DNA from: Costus lasius
Lineage: Eukaryota > Streptophyta > Magnoliopsida > Zingiberales > Costaceae
Reading direction: 5' to 3'
DNA length: 64,000 nucleotides
Assembly: GCA_027563935.2 (NCBI GenBank)
Contig: CM050449.1
Coordinates: 54,515,949-54,579,948 of the forward strand
Shown here piece after piece: positions 12,780 through 25,188 of the stretch; the stretch's first letter is position 1, and each line of letters opens with the position of its first letter. Position numbers and translations under genes: made by a program. The notes under the pieces are model-generated. The model saw only the letters and a list, made by a program, of their open reading frames with translations. It was not told the DNA's origin and did no database searches.

Positions 12780-14534
12780 TTCAGACCCTTAGGCATTTTA
12801 GACACTACCTTATTCACACTGAGTTCACCCTCCACAGTGATCACCAAGCCTTATCTTTCTTAAGTGCCCAAAAGAAGCTCAACTTTAGGCATGCTAAGTG
12901 GGTAGAATATCTTCAACAATTTAACTTTGTGCTTAAACATAAATATGGAATTGAAAATAAGGTAGCTGATGCCTTGAGTAGAGTTACTTTGCTTATTAAT
13001 AAACTGCATGTTGAACTTATTGGCTTTGATCGCATGAAATCTGCTTATATTGATTGTCCTGATTTTTCTACTATATATCATGATTTGAATCAAGATGCCC
13101 ATAGCCATTCTCTGTATACCCTTAGGGATGGATACCTATTTCTTGGTCTGACACTTTGTGTGCCCAAGACTTCTATCCGGGACTTCCTAGTTTGGGAAAT
13201 CCATGGAGGGGGATCTACTGGGCACCACGGACGAGAGAAAACCCTAGCCTTGGTAGAGGAACGATTCTATTGGCCGAACCTCTATAAAGATGTGGCCAAG
13301 GTAGTTAGACATTGCAAGACTTGGCAAACCACTAAGGTTCAGAAACATAACTTTGGGCTTTACACACCCCGTCTTATCCCTAGAGCCCCATGGCAAGATC
13401 TAAGTATGGACTTCATCTTACGTTTACCTAGAACCCCCTCTAAGTATGACTCTATCTTTGTGGTTGTAGATAGGTTTACCAAGATGGCCCATTTCTTTCA
13501 CTATTGGAAAACTTCTGATGCTTCCTATATAGCCCGACTATTCTTTAAGGAAGTAGTTAAACATCATGGTACCCCTCTCACTATTGTGTCTGATAGGGAT
13601 ACTAGGTTTGTCATCCACTTTTGGAGAACTCTGTGGAAAGTTCTTGGCACAAACTTAAAATTCTCCACTGCCTATCATCCCCAGACGGATGGTTAGACCG
13701 AAGTGGTCAACATATCACTTGGGAGTATCCTTAGGAGCCTAGTTGGAGAACACCCTGGCAATTGGGACAAACTATTGCCCACTGCCGAGTTCTCTTACAA
13801 TAGTGTGCCTAATCGAACCACCGGCCTTTCCCCCTTTCAAGCCAATTTAGGGTACCAACCAAATAAACCCATTGATCTTTTCCCTACACCCAGGCATTTT
13901 CATGTTTCTATATCTTCTAGAGACTTAGCCTTTCATGTTTCACAGCTTCATCATGAGATGTACAATACCATTTTAGACTTTGTTAATCGTTATCGTGATG
14001 ATGCTAACAAAATACGCCGAGAAAGGGCATTCTCTGTAGGTGATCAGGTGATCCTACATGTCCGCGAGGAACGAGTACAAGGACCTAGAGGCTAGCTGGG
14101 CGCAATAGGGATCGGACTATTCAAGATCACGGGCAAGATCAATGACAATGCCTACACCTTGGATCTACCGCCTGATTTGGGGATCCCAGTTACTGTCAAC
14201 GTAGAGGATCTCACGCCCTACCATGTGCCACTTCCCACCCCAGAGCCTAACTATAACCACGAGCCAGCCATCGACCCAATCTTGGAAGACCATACTCGAC
14301 TCACACATGACGAAGTACAAGTCTTTTACCGAGTCTGATACACTTCTGGTGAGGAGATTTGGCTTCCTGAGGCTGAGTTTGTTCAAGCCAACCCAGAGTT
14401 ACTCCAAGGGTACAAGGGTAATTCTCCGGAGGAGAATTTTTCCCACCCGAGGAGAAATGATGGGGGGCCAAGACCAGCTCTGCGGAGGTCCACTAGGGTC
14501 CGAACGAAACCTCTCAGGTTTGGGTTTTCTCCAT
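12780..14534 (+). pseudogene. pol: CRM-like RNase H end and integrase, element A
   Basis: The tail of RNase H is followed by integrase from about 13130. The zinc-binding region is GHHGREKTLALVEERFYWPN with the Cys pair damaged (CKTWQTTK in place of CKTCQTTK). The catalytic core has SMDFILRLPR, VVDRFTKMAHFF, SDRDTRF and the final YHPQTDG near 13690. A TAG at 13694 (CAG in element B) and a TGA near 14337 break it. The frame then crosses the purine tract into LTR B and ends about 75 bases inside it with the arginine-rich tail. No chromodomain is recognised by eye; the tail may correspond to the CR-type targeting region of CRM elements. Confidence 0.85.
14448..14457 (+). other. Polypurine tract of element A
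   Basis: A short purine run (gaggagaaa) directly before TGATGGGGGG of LTR B. The equivalent before LTR C is ggggagaaa at 21909-21917. It primes plus-strand synthesis in LTR elements and is here embedded in the coding frame. Confidence 0.75.
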
Positions 14535-15587
14535 AGGATCCTACTTTCCTTATTTGCATTGCATCGCATCATGATAGGTTAGATCCACCCCCAATCCAAC
14601 ATGTAGTTACATGTAGGTTTTATTTTCCTGTTTAAATAAAATGTTGCATCTTGGATGGTTAGATGCATAGCACGTGTATTTGCACCAACAATACATAGGC
14701 AAATGCAGCTCACATCTCACTCAATGAGCTCCAAGAAAGGAAAGTTCAGTTTCAACTCAGTTCAAACTTCCACCACTTTGAAGACTTGAGTTAAAGGGGC
14801 TTCATAAATCCTCAACTCCATTGCCAAATCAAGCTTTGGGCGCCCACATCAACAAAGAAACCAGCCACAAAATCAAGATCCACATTTCTATCCCCAAATC
14901 AAGGAATCAAGGAGTTGGCGCCCAACACTTGAAGCAAGAATTCGAATTCCTCTCCACAAATGGAAGGCTCATCAATATACAAGCCACCCATTCATTCAAC
15001 TCAAAGATGCGCCAACCCTTGGAATTCAAAATTCGAAAACTTGCCTTGAAGGAGCCGGCCAAAGAAGGAAAGACACATGTAACCCCTAGTACTGAAAATT
15101 AAATACTGAAAATTCTTTCTTATCCTGGCTTAGGCGCCTAGGGGGGGAAAGACACATGTAACCCCTAGTTGCTTTGCCTATATATTGTTGCCCTCATGCA
15201 TCATATGCATTAGCATGTAATGAAATTTGTCAAGTAGTTTCTAGCAAATTGTAGTCTCTCGGTGCTAGTGTCACCAAGTCTCCTCCTCTCCCTCTATTCG
15301 CATCTTCCATCCTCCACTTCCACCCTTACATCCCTGCCTAACTGTGAGCATCATCCCTCCTTAGCGACGCCAAAGCATCACCACTTGAAGGAATCTATCA
15401 AGCCGAGATCATCTTGAAGGAACTTGGAGGCCGCAACTTACTTGAAGAAGAATCCCACAAGCTAAGTATTCTTTCACCTTGTGGTTCTCTCTTTTCTCCT
15501 CAAGTTCAAATCCTACACTAATTTCTGAATCTTTTAGGGGTTGGCGCTTGAACTTTGGACCCTTTTGGCGCATCTCTCTTCTCCACC

Positions 15588-16759
15588 TGATGTAGGGACA
15601 TCTTCAAGTGTTAATTATGCGTGACATCATTTTGGAAAGTTATTGCATGTTTATGTTTTGAACTTGTTAATTTCATGCACTTCATGTGATTGTAATGTTG
15701 CTACAAACTATCTTATTTTCAGCCTTTGATATTATGTTGTAGCTAGGATTAGCCTAGGTTTATTTTGGAAATCTTTGTTTATTTTCTAGTGGATGTAATA
15801 GGTTGTTCTAGACTAGGATCATGCACACATGTATTGCACATGCAGCACCTAGTTTACCCAAAGTATGGTGACCTTGGCATGACTCATTCATCATCAATAC
15901 TCAGCTCAAGCCAGACCGCATTCAGACCACTCAACACCAGCCCAAAATCCAGCAAGGACCGGTTCCTATGCAACTTATGCTCAGCCATCATCAACACTCA
16001 ATCCAGCCGGCTCCACATCAGACCAGCCCGTACAACATCAGCCCAAGACCAGTAAAGTCCAGTCCACTCAAGCATCCGACAAGTAGCCTCTCTTCAACCC
16101 AATCAATACACACCACACACAACCTTTTCCAACGGCTAGAAGATTACATCAGAGCCAGAAACACTCACATCGTTTCGGTCAAAGAATGCCAAGGGTCACA
16201 AAATTGTAACGTTGGGAAAACTTAGGTTTTAAGCTGTGTTGTACACTTTGCACTCTTCAGTCGAAATATTTTGAATCTTGAAACCTTGTGTTTGTTCTTG
16301 AGTTGAGCTTGCCCCTCATTGGATCGAGCTTGCTCTCCACCCCGGTTACTCTTCTGTTCATTCCATCCTACGCTCCCACGTTCCCCTGTCACCTATTCAC
16401 GTCCATCACCATTCGAAGCTGCTGTTTCCCCTGCCAATCATTTTTCCTTCATTCATCACAGGCTGCGCTACTGTTCTTTACCGGGATTGTGTCACTGTTC
16501 CATTGCTGGTTTCCAAGCTTCCAGCCAATCATCTCTCGGATTTGAAGTGGATTGACATTCAGAGATCTTCACACAAGCACCTGGGAGGACACCTGACGAA
16601 AACTTATTGATTGGCGGAGTCCAAAGGGAGTCCGGCCCCCTCTCCTTAGGGGGCCTAGGCGCAATCTTTCCCTCACTCATTATTACTTGCGCTTATCGTT
16701 GCCATTAGGAGCCACATACCTAAGGTGATCTAGGGCGATAGGAATTCGGTCCTTCATCA
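15588..16759 (+). mobile_element. Solo LTR, different family, inside LTR B
   Basis: 1172 bases, TGATGTAGGG...CCTTCATCA, flanked by ccacc (15583-15587 and 16760-16764). Removing it and one TSD restores the sequence of LTR A near 7590. TGATG and CATCA form its inverted ends. It has no clear match to the other LTRs here apart from general LTR style. A strong hairpin, GGCCCCCT/AGGGGGCC with a 6-base loop, lies at 16634-16655. ORFs inside show no known domain. Confidence 0.92.
16634..16655 (+). other. C/G-rich hairpin near the end of the solo LTR
   Basis: GGCCCCCT, loop ctcctt, AGGGGGCC; perfect 8-bp stem about 105 bases before the LTR end. Confidence 0.75.
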
Positions 16760-16961
16760 CCACCCCTCCATCATATTAGTTTAGTCTTAAAAATTGTCTA
16801 GGCAAGAGAACTTGGAGGCTTAACCTCCCTCTTGCACCTTTTGATTGTAAAGCTTTAATATATTCTTTAAACAACACACCCACGCCTATGTGGGATTGCT
16901 GGAATGCCTGTGTGTAACCGACATCTTCCATCAGAGTAGGACCAGTGAAGAATGGGAAGGT

Positions 16962-16985
16962 GACCCCTTCTATTCCCAAGGGGTC
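16962..16985 (+). other. LTR hairpin, copy in LTR B
   Basis: GACCCCTT, loop ctattccc, AAGGGGTC. The only difference from LTR A lies in the loop. Confidence 0.8.
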
Positions 16986-17194
16986 CACTGTAAGTCCTCT
17001 TTAAAATTCTAGTATTTTCCTTCAGCAATTTATTTCAGCAAGTAGATTAATTTTGGCTTTTCTTATAAAAATCACAAAAACACCTATTTTCTAAATCCGT
17101 TAGTTAATCTCGATTTTCTCTATTATCCCTATTACAAAAATCTTTTAAAAAAAATGGTTGTTTGCATGATCTGTGTCCTGAGCCCACAATAGTT

Positions 17195-17206
17195 TGGTAT
17201 CAGAGC
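17195..17206 (+). other. Primer-binding site, initiator-Met tRNA (element B)
   Basis: TGGTATCAGAGC begins three bases after LTR B ends, the same spacing as in element A. Confidence 0.92.
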
Positions 17207-17357
17207 ATAGCCTCTAGAGTAAATTTTTTAAGCCCAAAACTTATTTTTCTACTACTAGAACGATTCTTGTGGTTTAGGGTGTTTGACACAATTGATTCCA
17301 TAACACACTAGGGTTCATACATTTTTTGAAAAGATATATTCATTTCAAAACTACATC

Positions 17358-18500
17358 ATGCAAACTAGAGCTAGAGCCCAACAAGAGAATCAACCCATGG
17401 ATTTATCTGAGGCGATTAGACAACTTACACAAAAGTTAGATGTCATGCAAAAATGATCTCCAAAACCTCAACACTAGGTTTGACACCTTTGAAACCCAAC
17501 AAAGGACCCCAAGCCAACCTCCGAGCGAGGCAAACTTGGAACCTTTGGAAGACATGAGCCGCCAACCTACTCCCAATCCTATGGTTACTCCCCATACCGA
17601 GTGGAATGGGCAACTTGCTCAAACCCCACTCAACCAAAGACCTAGGAACTTTGATGTGCACCATGCCATCAAGCTTAACCCACCTGCTTTTAGTGGAACC
17701 CTAGATTCTAGGCAATTCATAGACTGGGTCACCTAGCTTGAGCGATATTTTGTGTGGAGCCAAGTTCCTGATCAAGACAAAGTGAACCTAGCGACATGTC
17801 TCCTAGAAGGATCAGCTAGGTTATATTGGACCCATGTAGAAAGAACACTCCAATACCCTATTGAGCGATGGGAGCACATGCGTTTTCGGTTGAGAGAAAA
17901 GTATGTTCCTCAATACTATCGAAATAAGCTTCTTGACCAACTTAGCAGTCACACCCAAGGTAGTTCAACTGTCTCCGAGTACATGACCAAGTTAAAAGAG
18001 CTTCTCCTTAGATGTTAAATCACTGAAGACCCAAACCTCACTCTGAGTAGGTTTAAAAATGGCCTTAGACCAAACATCAAGAGAAGCCTAACCTATTACT
18101 AGATAGATAGCTTAGAAGTAGCCTACCAAAGAGCTCTAGAGGTTGAACAAGAAATTAAGACTAGAAGGGAGTTCACACCCAATAGACCTTTCATTAGGAC
18201 TTCCCAAACTAATTCTCCTAGCCCAAGTCAACCTCGAACTAGGCCAATTCCAACTGTAGAATCAAGTAAACCTCAACCCAAACCAAACCAAGCCACAGGA
18301 ACCAGTAGATTTGTCTGCCACAACTATAAACAGCCTGGACACATAGCTAGAGACTGCACCAAAAGGTTTCTCATCATAGAAGAAGACCCCTTTGAACCTG
18401 AGGCAACCCCTGAAGAAGAATTAGACCAAAATCCCAACCTTCAAAACATAGAATACCATGATCTTGACACTGATGACTTTGCCCAGAACACCCTAGGGGT
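17358..18500 (+). pseudogene. gag: CRM-like gag, element B
   Basis: The same gag as element A without the solo LTR. It starts at the ATG at 17358. One extra A in an A-run near 17452 shifts the frame. TAG near 17734 (CAG in A), TAA near 18016 (GAA in A) and the shared TAG at 18100-18102 break it. The zinc knuckle reads CHNYKQPGHIARDC: the second Cys is now Tyr, so the knuckle is lost. After 18103 the frame is open through the protease into RT. Confidence 0.88.
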
Positions 18501-20538
18501 AGTAAGATGCAACCTAGTCAAACCTATTCCCACTGAGGACTGGAGAAGGACAAGAATCTTCCATACTTACACCAAATGCCATGGTCACATGTGCAAGGTT
18601 GTAATCGATGGAGGAAGCAGTGTCAATGCCGTTTCTCATGTAGCTGTGGTCAAACTTAAGTTAAAACTAGAGACACATCCAAACCCCTATAGCATCTCAT
18701 GGGTTAACCAAAATAGTGTACCTGTCACCCATAGATGTCTTATGCCCCTCCAATTCAGCACCTATCTAGGACAGATTTGGTGTGATGTCATCACCATGGA
18801 CGTCGAACAAGTCCTTCTAGGTCGCCCCTGGCTATATGACATGGATTTGATCCACTATGGTCGCACCAATACATATGTCTTTATCCAAGATGGGCAAAAG
18901 ATTAGGTTGAAACCTACCCTACCCAAGGAGCTTAGAGCCTCAACCAATAAGGGTAAGATAGAGGAAACCAAGTCTAGCACACCGGCCATCCAACTTATCC
19001 GTCCCCAAGCTTTCACTAAGGAAATCCAAGAAACCCAACCTATCTATTCCTTAGTCCTTAAGGAACCCAACCCTGACCAAGAGGATAAGCCATCCCCTGA
19101 GATAGAAGCCCTCCTCTCAAACTATAGTGAGTTGACCCTAGAGGAGCTACCCATAGGCTTACCACCTCTTAGGGACATCCAGCATAACATAGACCTTGTC
19201 CCAGGCTCAACCTTACCTAACCTACCCCATTATAGGATGAGCCCCACTGAACATGAGGAACTTAAGAGACAGGTAGATGACCTCCTATCTAAGGGACACA
19301 TTAGGGAAAGCCAAAGCCCTTGCACAGTCCCAACCCTTCTTACCCCAAAGAAGGATGGAAGCTGGCGCATGTGTATTGATTGTAGGACTATAAATAAGAT
19401 AACTGTGAAATATAGGTTCCTTATCCCAAGACTAGATGACATGCTAGACCTCCTTATAGGATCCAAATGGTTTAGCAAACTTGACCTTAGGAGTGGTTAT
19501 CACCAAGTCTGAATAAGGTTAGGGGATGAATAGAAGACTGCATTCAAAAGGAAGGATGGTCTCTATGAGTGGTTGGTTATGCCCTTCGGGCTTACCAATG
19601 CCCCCTCAACCTTTATGAGACTGATGACCCAAGTGCTTGGACCCTATATAGGTAAATTCCTAGTAGTCTATTTTGATGACATCCTAATATACAGTAAGAC
19701 TAAGGAAGAACACCTAGAACATTTAAGGTTGACCCTTGATCTACTTAGGACTGAGAAGCTATACATCAACCTAAAGAAGTGCTCTTTCCTCTCTTATAAG
19801 GTTGTCTTCCTAGGGTTCATTGTCTCTGAGTTAGGGTTACAAGCTGATCCTGCTAAGGTCCAAGCTATCTTAGACTGGCCTGAACCTAGGAGCCTCACTG
19901 AAGTTAGGAGTTTCCATGGCCTAGCTACTTTCTACCGTAGGTTCATCAAGAACTTTATCTCCATAGTTGCCCCAATCACCAGTTGCATGAAACAAGGTGA
20001 TTTTGCTTGGACCAAACCTGCTAGTAATGCTTTTGTTGAACTCAAGTCTAGAATGACCTCAGCCCCAGTTCTTAGGCTCCCAGACTTCAGCAAAGTCTTT
20101 GAGGTCGATTGTGATGCCTCTGGCATAGGCATAGGTGGGACCCTCAACCAAGAAGGTCACCGTATTGCCTTCTTCAGTGAAAAGCTGAATGAAGCCAGGC
20201 AGAAGTACTCGACTTTTGACAAAGAGTTTTATGCTGTAGTTCAGACCATTAGGCATTTTAGACACTACCTTATTCACACTGAGTTCACCCTCCACAGTGA
20301 TCACCAAGCCTTATCTTTCTTAAGTGCCCAAAAGAAGCTCAACTTTAGGCATGCTAAGTGGGTAGAATATCTTCAACAGTTTACCTTTGTGCTTAAACAT
20401 AAATCTGGAATTGAAAATAAGGTAGCTGATGCCTTGAGTAGAGTTACTTTGCTTATTAATAAACTGCAACTTGAACTTATTGGCTTTGATCGCATGAAAT
20501 CTGCTTATATTGATTGTCCTGATTTTTCTGTTGTATAA
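18501..20538 (+). pseudogene. pol: CRM-like protease-RT-RNase H, element B
   Basis: The frame is open to 19512 (protease-like VIDGGSSVNAVS, then LPHYRM and [18 protein letters not shown]). TGA at 19510 (AGA in A) and TAG near 19531 (TGG in A) follow the YHQV motif. It reads again at 19573-20538 in the same frame: [30 protein letters not shown] near 19680, [11 protein letters not shown], and RNase H with [14 protein letters not shown] and STFDKEFYAVVQ. It ends at a TAA near 20536 where A has TAT. The frame is kept throughout, so the damage is by point mutation only and it is the better-preserved copy. Confidence 0.9.
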
Positions 20539-22095
20539 CATGATTTGAATCAAGATGCCCATAGCCATTCTCTGTATACCCTTAGGGATGGATACCTATT
20601 TCTTGGTCCGACACTTTGTGTGCCCAAGACTTCTATCCGGGACTTCCTATTTTGGGAAATCCATGGAGGGGGATCTGCTGGGCACCACAGACGAGAGAAA
20701 ACCCTAGCCTTGGTAGAGGAACGGTTCTATTGGCCGAACCTCTATAAAGATGTGGCCAGGGTAGTTAGACACTGCAAGACTTGCCAAACCACTAAGGTTC
20801 AGAAACATAACTTTGGGCTTTACACAACCCTTCCTATCCCTAGAGCCCCATGGCAAGATCTAAGTATGGACTTCATCTTAGGTTTACCTAGAACCCCCTC
20901 TAAGTATGACTCTATCTTTGTGGTTGTAGATAGGTTTACCAAGATGGCCCATTTCTTTCACTATTGGAAAACTTCTGATGCTTCCTATATAGCCCGACTA
21001 TTCTTTAAGGAAGTAGTTAAACATCATGGTACCCCTCTCACTATTGTGTCTGATAGGGATACTAGGTTTGTTAGCCACTTTTGGAGAACTCTGTGGAAAG
21101 TTCTAGGCACAAACTTAAAATTCTCCACTGCCTATCATCCCCAGACGGATGGTCAGACAGAAGTGGTCAACAGATCACTTGGGAGTATCCTTAGGAGCCT
21201 AGTTGGAGAACACCCTGGCAATTGGGACAAACTGTTGCCCACTGCCGAGTTCTCTTACAATAGTGTGCCTAACCGAACCACCGGCCTTTCCCCCTTTCAA
21301 GCCAATTTAGGGTATCAACCAAATAAACCCATTGACCTTTTCCCTACACCCAGGCATTTTCATGTTTCTATATCTACTAGAGACTTAGCCTTTCATGTTT
21401 CACAACTTCATCATGAGATGTACAATACCATTTTAGACTCTGTTAATCGTTATCGTGATGATGCTAACAAAATTCGCCGAGAAAGGGCATTCTCTGTAGG
21501 TGATCAGGTGATCCTACGTGTCCACGAGGAATGAGTACAAGGACCTGGACGCAAGCTGGATGCAAAGGGGATCAGACCTTTCAAGATCACGGGCAAGATC
21601 AACGACAATGCCTACGCCTTGGATCTGCCGCCTGATTTGGGGATCCCAGCTACTATCAACGTAGAGGATCTCACGCCCTACCATGAGCCACTTCCCACCT
21701 CAGAGCCTGACTATAGCCACAAGCCAGCCATCGACGCCATCTTGGAAGACCAGACTCGACTCACACATGACGAGGTACAAGTCTTTTACCGAGTCCGATA
21801 CACTTATGGTGAGGAGATTTGGCTTCCTGAGGTTGAGCTTGTTCAAGCCAACCCAGAGTTACTCCATGGGTACAAGGGTAATTCTCCGGAGGAGAATTTT
21901 TTCCACCCGGGGAGAAATGATTGGGGGCCAAGACCAGCTCCGCGGAGGTCCACTAGGGTCCGAAGGAAACCTCTCAGGTTTGGGTTTTCTCCATTGGATC
22001 CTACTTTCCTTATTTGCATTGCATCGTATCATGATAGGTTAGATCCACCCCCAATCCAACATGTAGTTACATGTAGGTTTTACTTTCCTGTTTAA
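20539..22095 (+). pseudogene. pol: CRM-like integrase with tail running into LTR C
   Basis: Integrase at 20545-21534: zinc region GHHRREKT...FYWPNLYKD with CKTCQTTK intact, core SMDFILGLPRTPSKYDS, SDRDTRFVSHFW and YHPQTDGQTEVVNR. A TGA at 21532 (CGA in A) interrupts it; the same frame resumes through 21619-22095. It passes the purine tract and continues 178 bases into LTR C, including the arginine-rich RRSTRVRRKPLRFGF. Coding into the 3' LTR is a known feature of CRM-lineage elements. Apart from nonsense changes this integrase looks complete. Confidence 0.88.
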
Positions 22096-23059
22096 ATAAA
22101 ATGTTGCATCATGGTTGGTTAGAAGCATAGCAAGTGTATTTGCACCTACAATACAAAGGAAAATTCAGCTCACATCTCACTCACCAAGTGAGCTCCAAGA
22201 AAGGAAAGTTCAGTTTCAACTCAGTTCAAACTTCCAACACTTTGAAGACTTGAGTTAAAGGGGCTTCATAAATCCTCAACTCCATTGCCAAATCAAGCTT
22301 TGGGCGCCCACATCAACAAAGAAACCAGCCACAAAATCAAGATCCAATCACGATCCACATTTCTCTCCCCAAATCAAGGAATCAAGGAGTTGGCGCCCAA
22401 CACTTGAAGCAAGAATTCGAATTCCTCTCAACAAATGGAAGGCTCATCAATATACAAGCCACCCATTCATTCAACTCAAATATGCGCCAGCCCTTGGAAT
22501 TCAAAATTCAAAAACTTGCCTTGAAGGAGCCGGCCAAAGAAGGAAAGACAACCATTAGCTTGTGCGCCCATTCCATGTAGCCCTCTTGCAATTAAATGCT
22601 GAAAATTCTTTCTTATCCTTGCTTAGGCGCCTAGGGGGGGAAAAGACATATGTAACCCCTAGTTGCTTTGCCTATATATTGTAGCCCTCATGCATCATAT
22701 GCATTAGCATGTAATGAAATTTGTCAAGTAGTTTCTAGCAAATTGAAGTCTCTCGGTGCTTGTGTCACCAAGTCTCCTCCTCTCCCTCTATTCGCATCTT
22801 CCATCCTCCACTTCCACCCTTACATCCCTACCTAACCGTGAGCATCATCCCTCCTTAGCGACGCCAAAGCATCACCACTTGAAGGAATCCATCAAGCCGA
22901 GATCATCTTGAAGGAACATGGAGGCCGAAACTTACTTGAAGAAGAATCCCACAAGCTAAATATTCTTTCACCTTGTGGTTCTCTCTTTTCTCCTCAAGTT
23001 CAAATCCTACACTAATTTCTGAATCTTGTAGGGGTTGGCGCTTGAACTTTGGACCCTTT

Positions 23060-25163
23060 TGATAACACCGAAATTTATAGTAAATTTCATGCCATTTTAT
23101 ATATCTTTTCGTGTCATATTTATTAACTTTTGCTTGTTTTTAAGCATTATTTGTTAAATATCACGGAATCTACACAATTTCTTATTTTTCATGAATTTCA
23201 GGGAAAAAGTGCTATATTTTGATGTATTTTAAAGGATTCGAGAACAACAATGGATTCCAGATATCAAAACGAAGTTACACGTGAAATTTTAGGAGAATCA
23301 GAGCTTCAGAGCAAATTATGGCACCCCCGTAAAGGATTTTACGGTACCGTAATTACACCATAGAATTACGGTACAGCCGTAATCCCTGAGAGGTGCCATT
23401 ATTTGGGAAGATTTTGACCAAAGAATTTTGTGCGATTACAACACTGCCGTAACAATCTTTACAGTGCCGTAATGCTAGATGATTTTGCACCCGAGAGATT
23501 TAAGAGATTATGGCACTGCCGTAATGATCTTTACGGGCCGTATTTTGGTCCAGAAACATATAGAAGAAAATACGGCACGGCCACAAATATTTTTGCTGGC
23601 CGTAATCTTGACAAATACTTCACAGAGCCAAAATTATAGCACTGTCATAATATTCATTATGGTACCGCAATTTCATTCAAAAATGCGATTTTCACGGGTC
23701 CAAATTTTGCGCGGACCATAACTTTTGATCCGGACCTCCAGATTTAGATCTAAAAGTTGCTGTAGACTCGTCTTTAAGAGGAGAAGACACACAAAGTAAA
23801 AGAAAGAATTTTTATTCATTATCGAGGGAGAAATCAATAGAGAGGCATCTAGGGTTTGGCCTCATGCCGAGAGGTGTAGAGGGCACCTCAGGCTGTGAGT
23901 TTCACTCAAAAGCTTCGCCTGGGGGACAGGCGGGTGCACCAGAAGTTTTAGAGCAAAAGGAGTTTGATTGGAGGAGGAATCAACGAAAGAACGCCACCGA
24001 CACTATTCATACGCGTGATTACGGCTGTAATTTCTATTACAGCTGCGTTGTAATGCCTATTCTCTCCTTCTTTTTGATTTCTGATGCTTTGAAACTGTCG
24101 TTGATTGTATTTCTTTCTCCATGCAAGCTTAAACATATTTTGGGACATGAGTGTAATCCCTTTTATTTTATATGATTAGATAACTTTTTATTTCGTCAAG
24201 ATAATTTTGCCATGATAATTTTACCTATGTGATTATTGTTCTAAATTTCTCCTTAGTTTACTTCTTGTCATCATGTTTAGAGTTCTCACAATAAGGACCG
24301 AAAGGTGACTTGCTTGAGAATTGGAACCCTAAAATTGATAAATAGGAACTCACCGTAAGAGATTAGGTTAAAGTTCTTATTTCTTTATTTTATTGACATG
24401 ATTGCTATGTTGATAATTATGAACATAGGGTTAAGTTAGTGTGTCAAACGTGAAGATCTTGCACGAAAGTGAGGATCGGAACATTGGAGAACCATAGGTA
24501 GAACTTGTGTTGAGTCTCGGATGCACGAAAGTGATCCTTGAGATTCCGCTCGAGACAATCAACTTAGAATTCAGATGCATGAAAGTGATCTTTGAATTCT
24601 TTGATTGATGATTTACTTATCATTAGCCTGGGATAAATCTTGCGCAAAAGTGAGGATTGGTCCCTGCATGATTGTCTGCACGAAAGTGAGATAATCCCTT
24701 TATGAAGTAAATTAAGTCTTTATCATAACAAGATTTGACTGACGACCTTTTACTCATATTTAGTCATTGAAATAAAGGTGGATGAAACCCTAGTCCCAGT
24801 TCTCTCTCTGATTATCTTTTAGCGTACTTTTCTTGCATAGTTTACTTCCATTATATTCAATTTGCTTAGCTAGTGAGAAATCAATTATTTGGTACTTAAC
24901 AATAAGGTCTTTGTGGGATCGATATTTTCTTTATTACTTCGAGTATCCGTGCACTTGCGGACACTACAAGTTAGGGACAACAAGTTTTTGGAGCCGTGCC
25001 AGGGGGTGACAATAGCCCTGTACGCCAATACCTTTGGCCGCGACCCCTGAAATGAGTCTACCTGCTTGTATTTATAAGTGTATCCTTTCGGATCATATCA
25101 AGTTTTTGGCGCTGTTGCCGGGCATTAGTCCTAGGTACAAGCCAAACAACTTGGGGTACATCA
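23060..25163 (+). repeat. 5' LTR of the Asp-primed element
   Basis: TGATAACACCG...GGTACATCA. It includes a palindrome array (about 23310-23680), a stretch with repeated cgaaagtgag phrases (24450-24700) and two PBS-like copies near its 3' end (about 24986 and 25102). The ORF at 23864-24175 is not recognised. Confidence 0.92.
23310..23680 (+). repeat. Paired-palindrome array in the 5' LTR (decayed)
   Basis: Repeats of TTACGG...CCGTAA half-sites, about 65-72 bases per unit, for example ttacggtaccgtaatt near 23340. Several CpGs are lost compared with the 3' LTR copy. Confidence 0.75.
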
Positions 25164-25169
25164 AGTTTT

Positions 25170-25188
25170 TGGCGCCGTTGCCGGGGAT
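25170..25188 (+). other. Primer-binding site, tRNA-Asp
   Basis: TGGCGCCGTTGCCGGGGAT begins six bases after the LTR end. All 19 bases are complementary to the 3' end of plant tRNA-Asp, the primer used by Athila-type elements. Confidence 0.92.

Larger units (their letters stand above)
14458..17191 (+). repeat. CRM-like LTR B (interrupted)
   Basis: Starts TGATGGGGGGCC, ends GCCCACAATA (the expected CATCA end is mutated) and is followed by a primer site. It is the shared middle LTR: 3' LTR of element A and 5' LTR of element B. It is interrupted by the solo LTR 15588-16759. TATA-like box at 15179-15186. The hairpin at 16962-16985 keeps the GACCCCTT/AAGGGGTC stem with one loop change. Confidence 0.9.

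Noticed and set aside
23310..23680. CRISPR array or telomere-like repeat
   Set aside because: Repeats are imperfect palindromes within an LTR, without uniform spacers, and do not match the plant telomere unit TTTAGGG.
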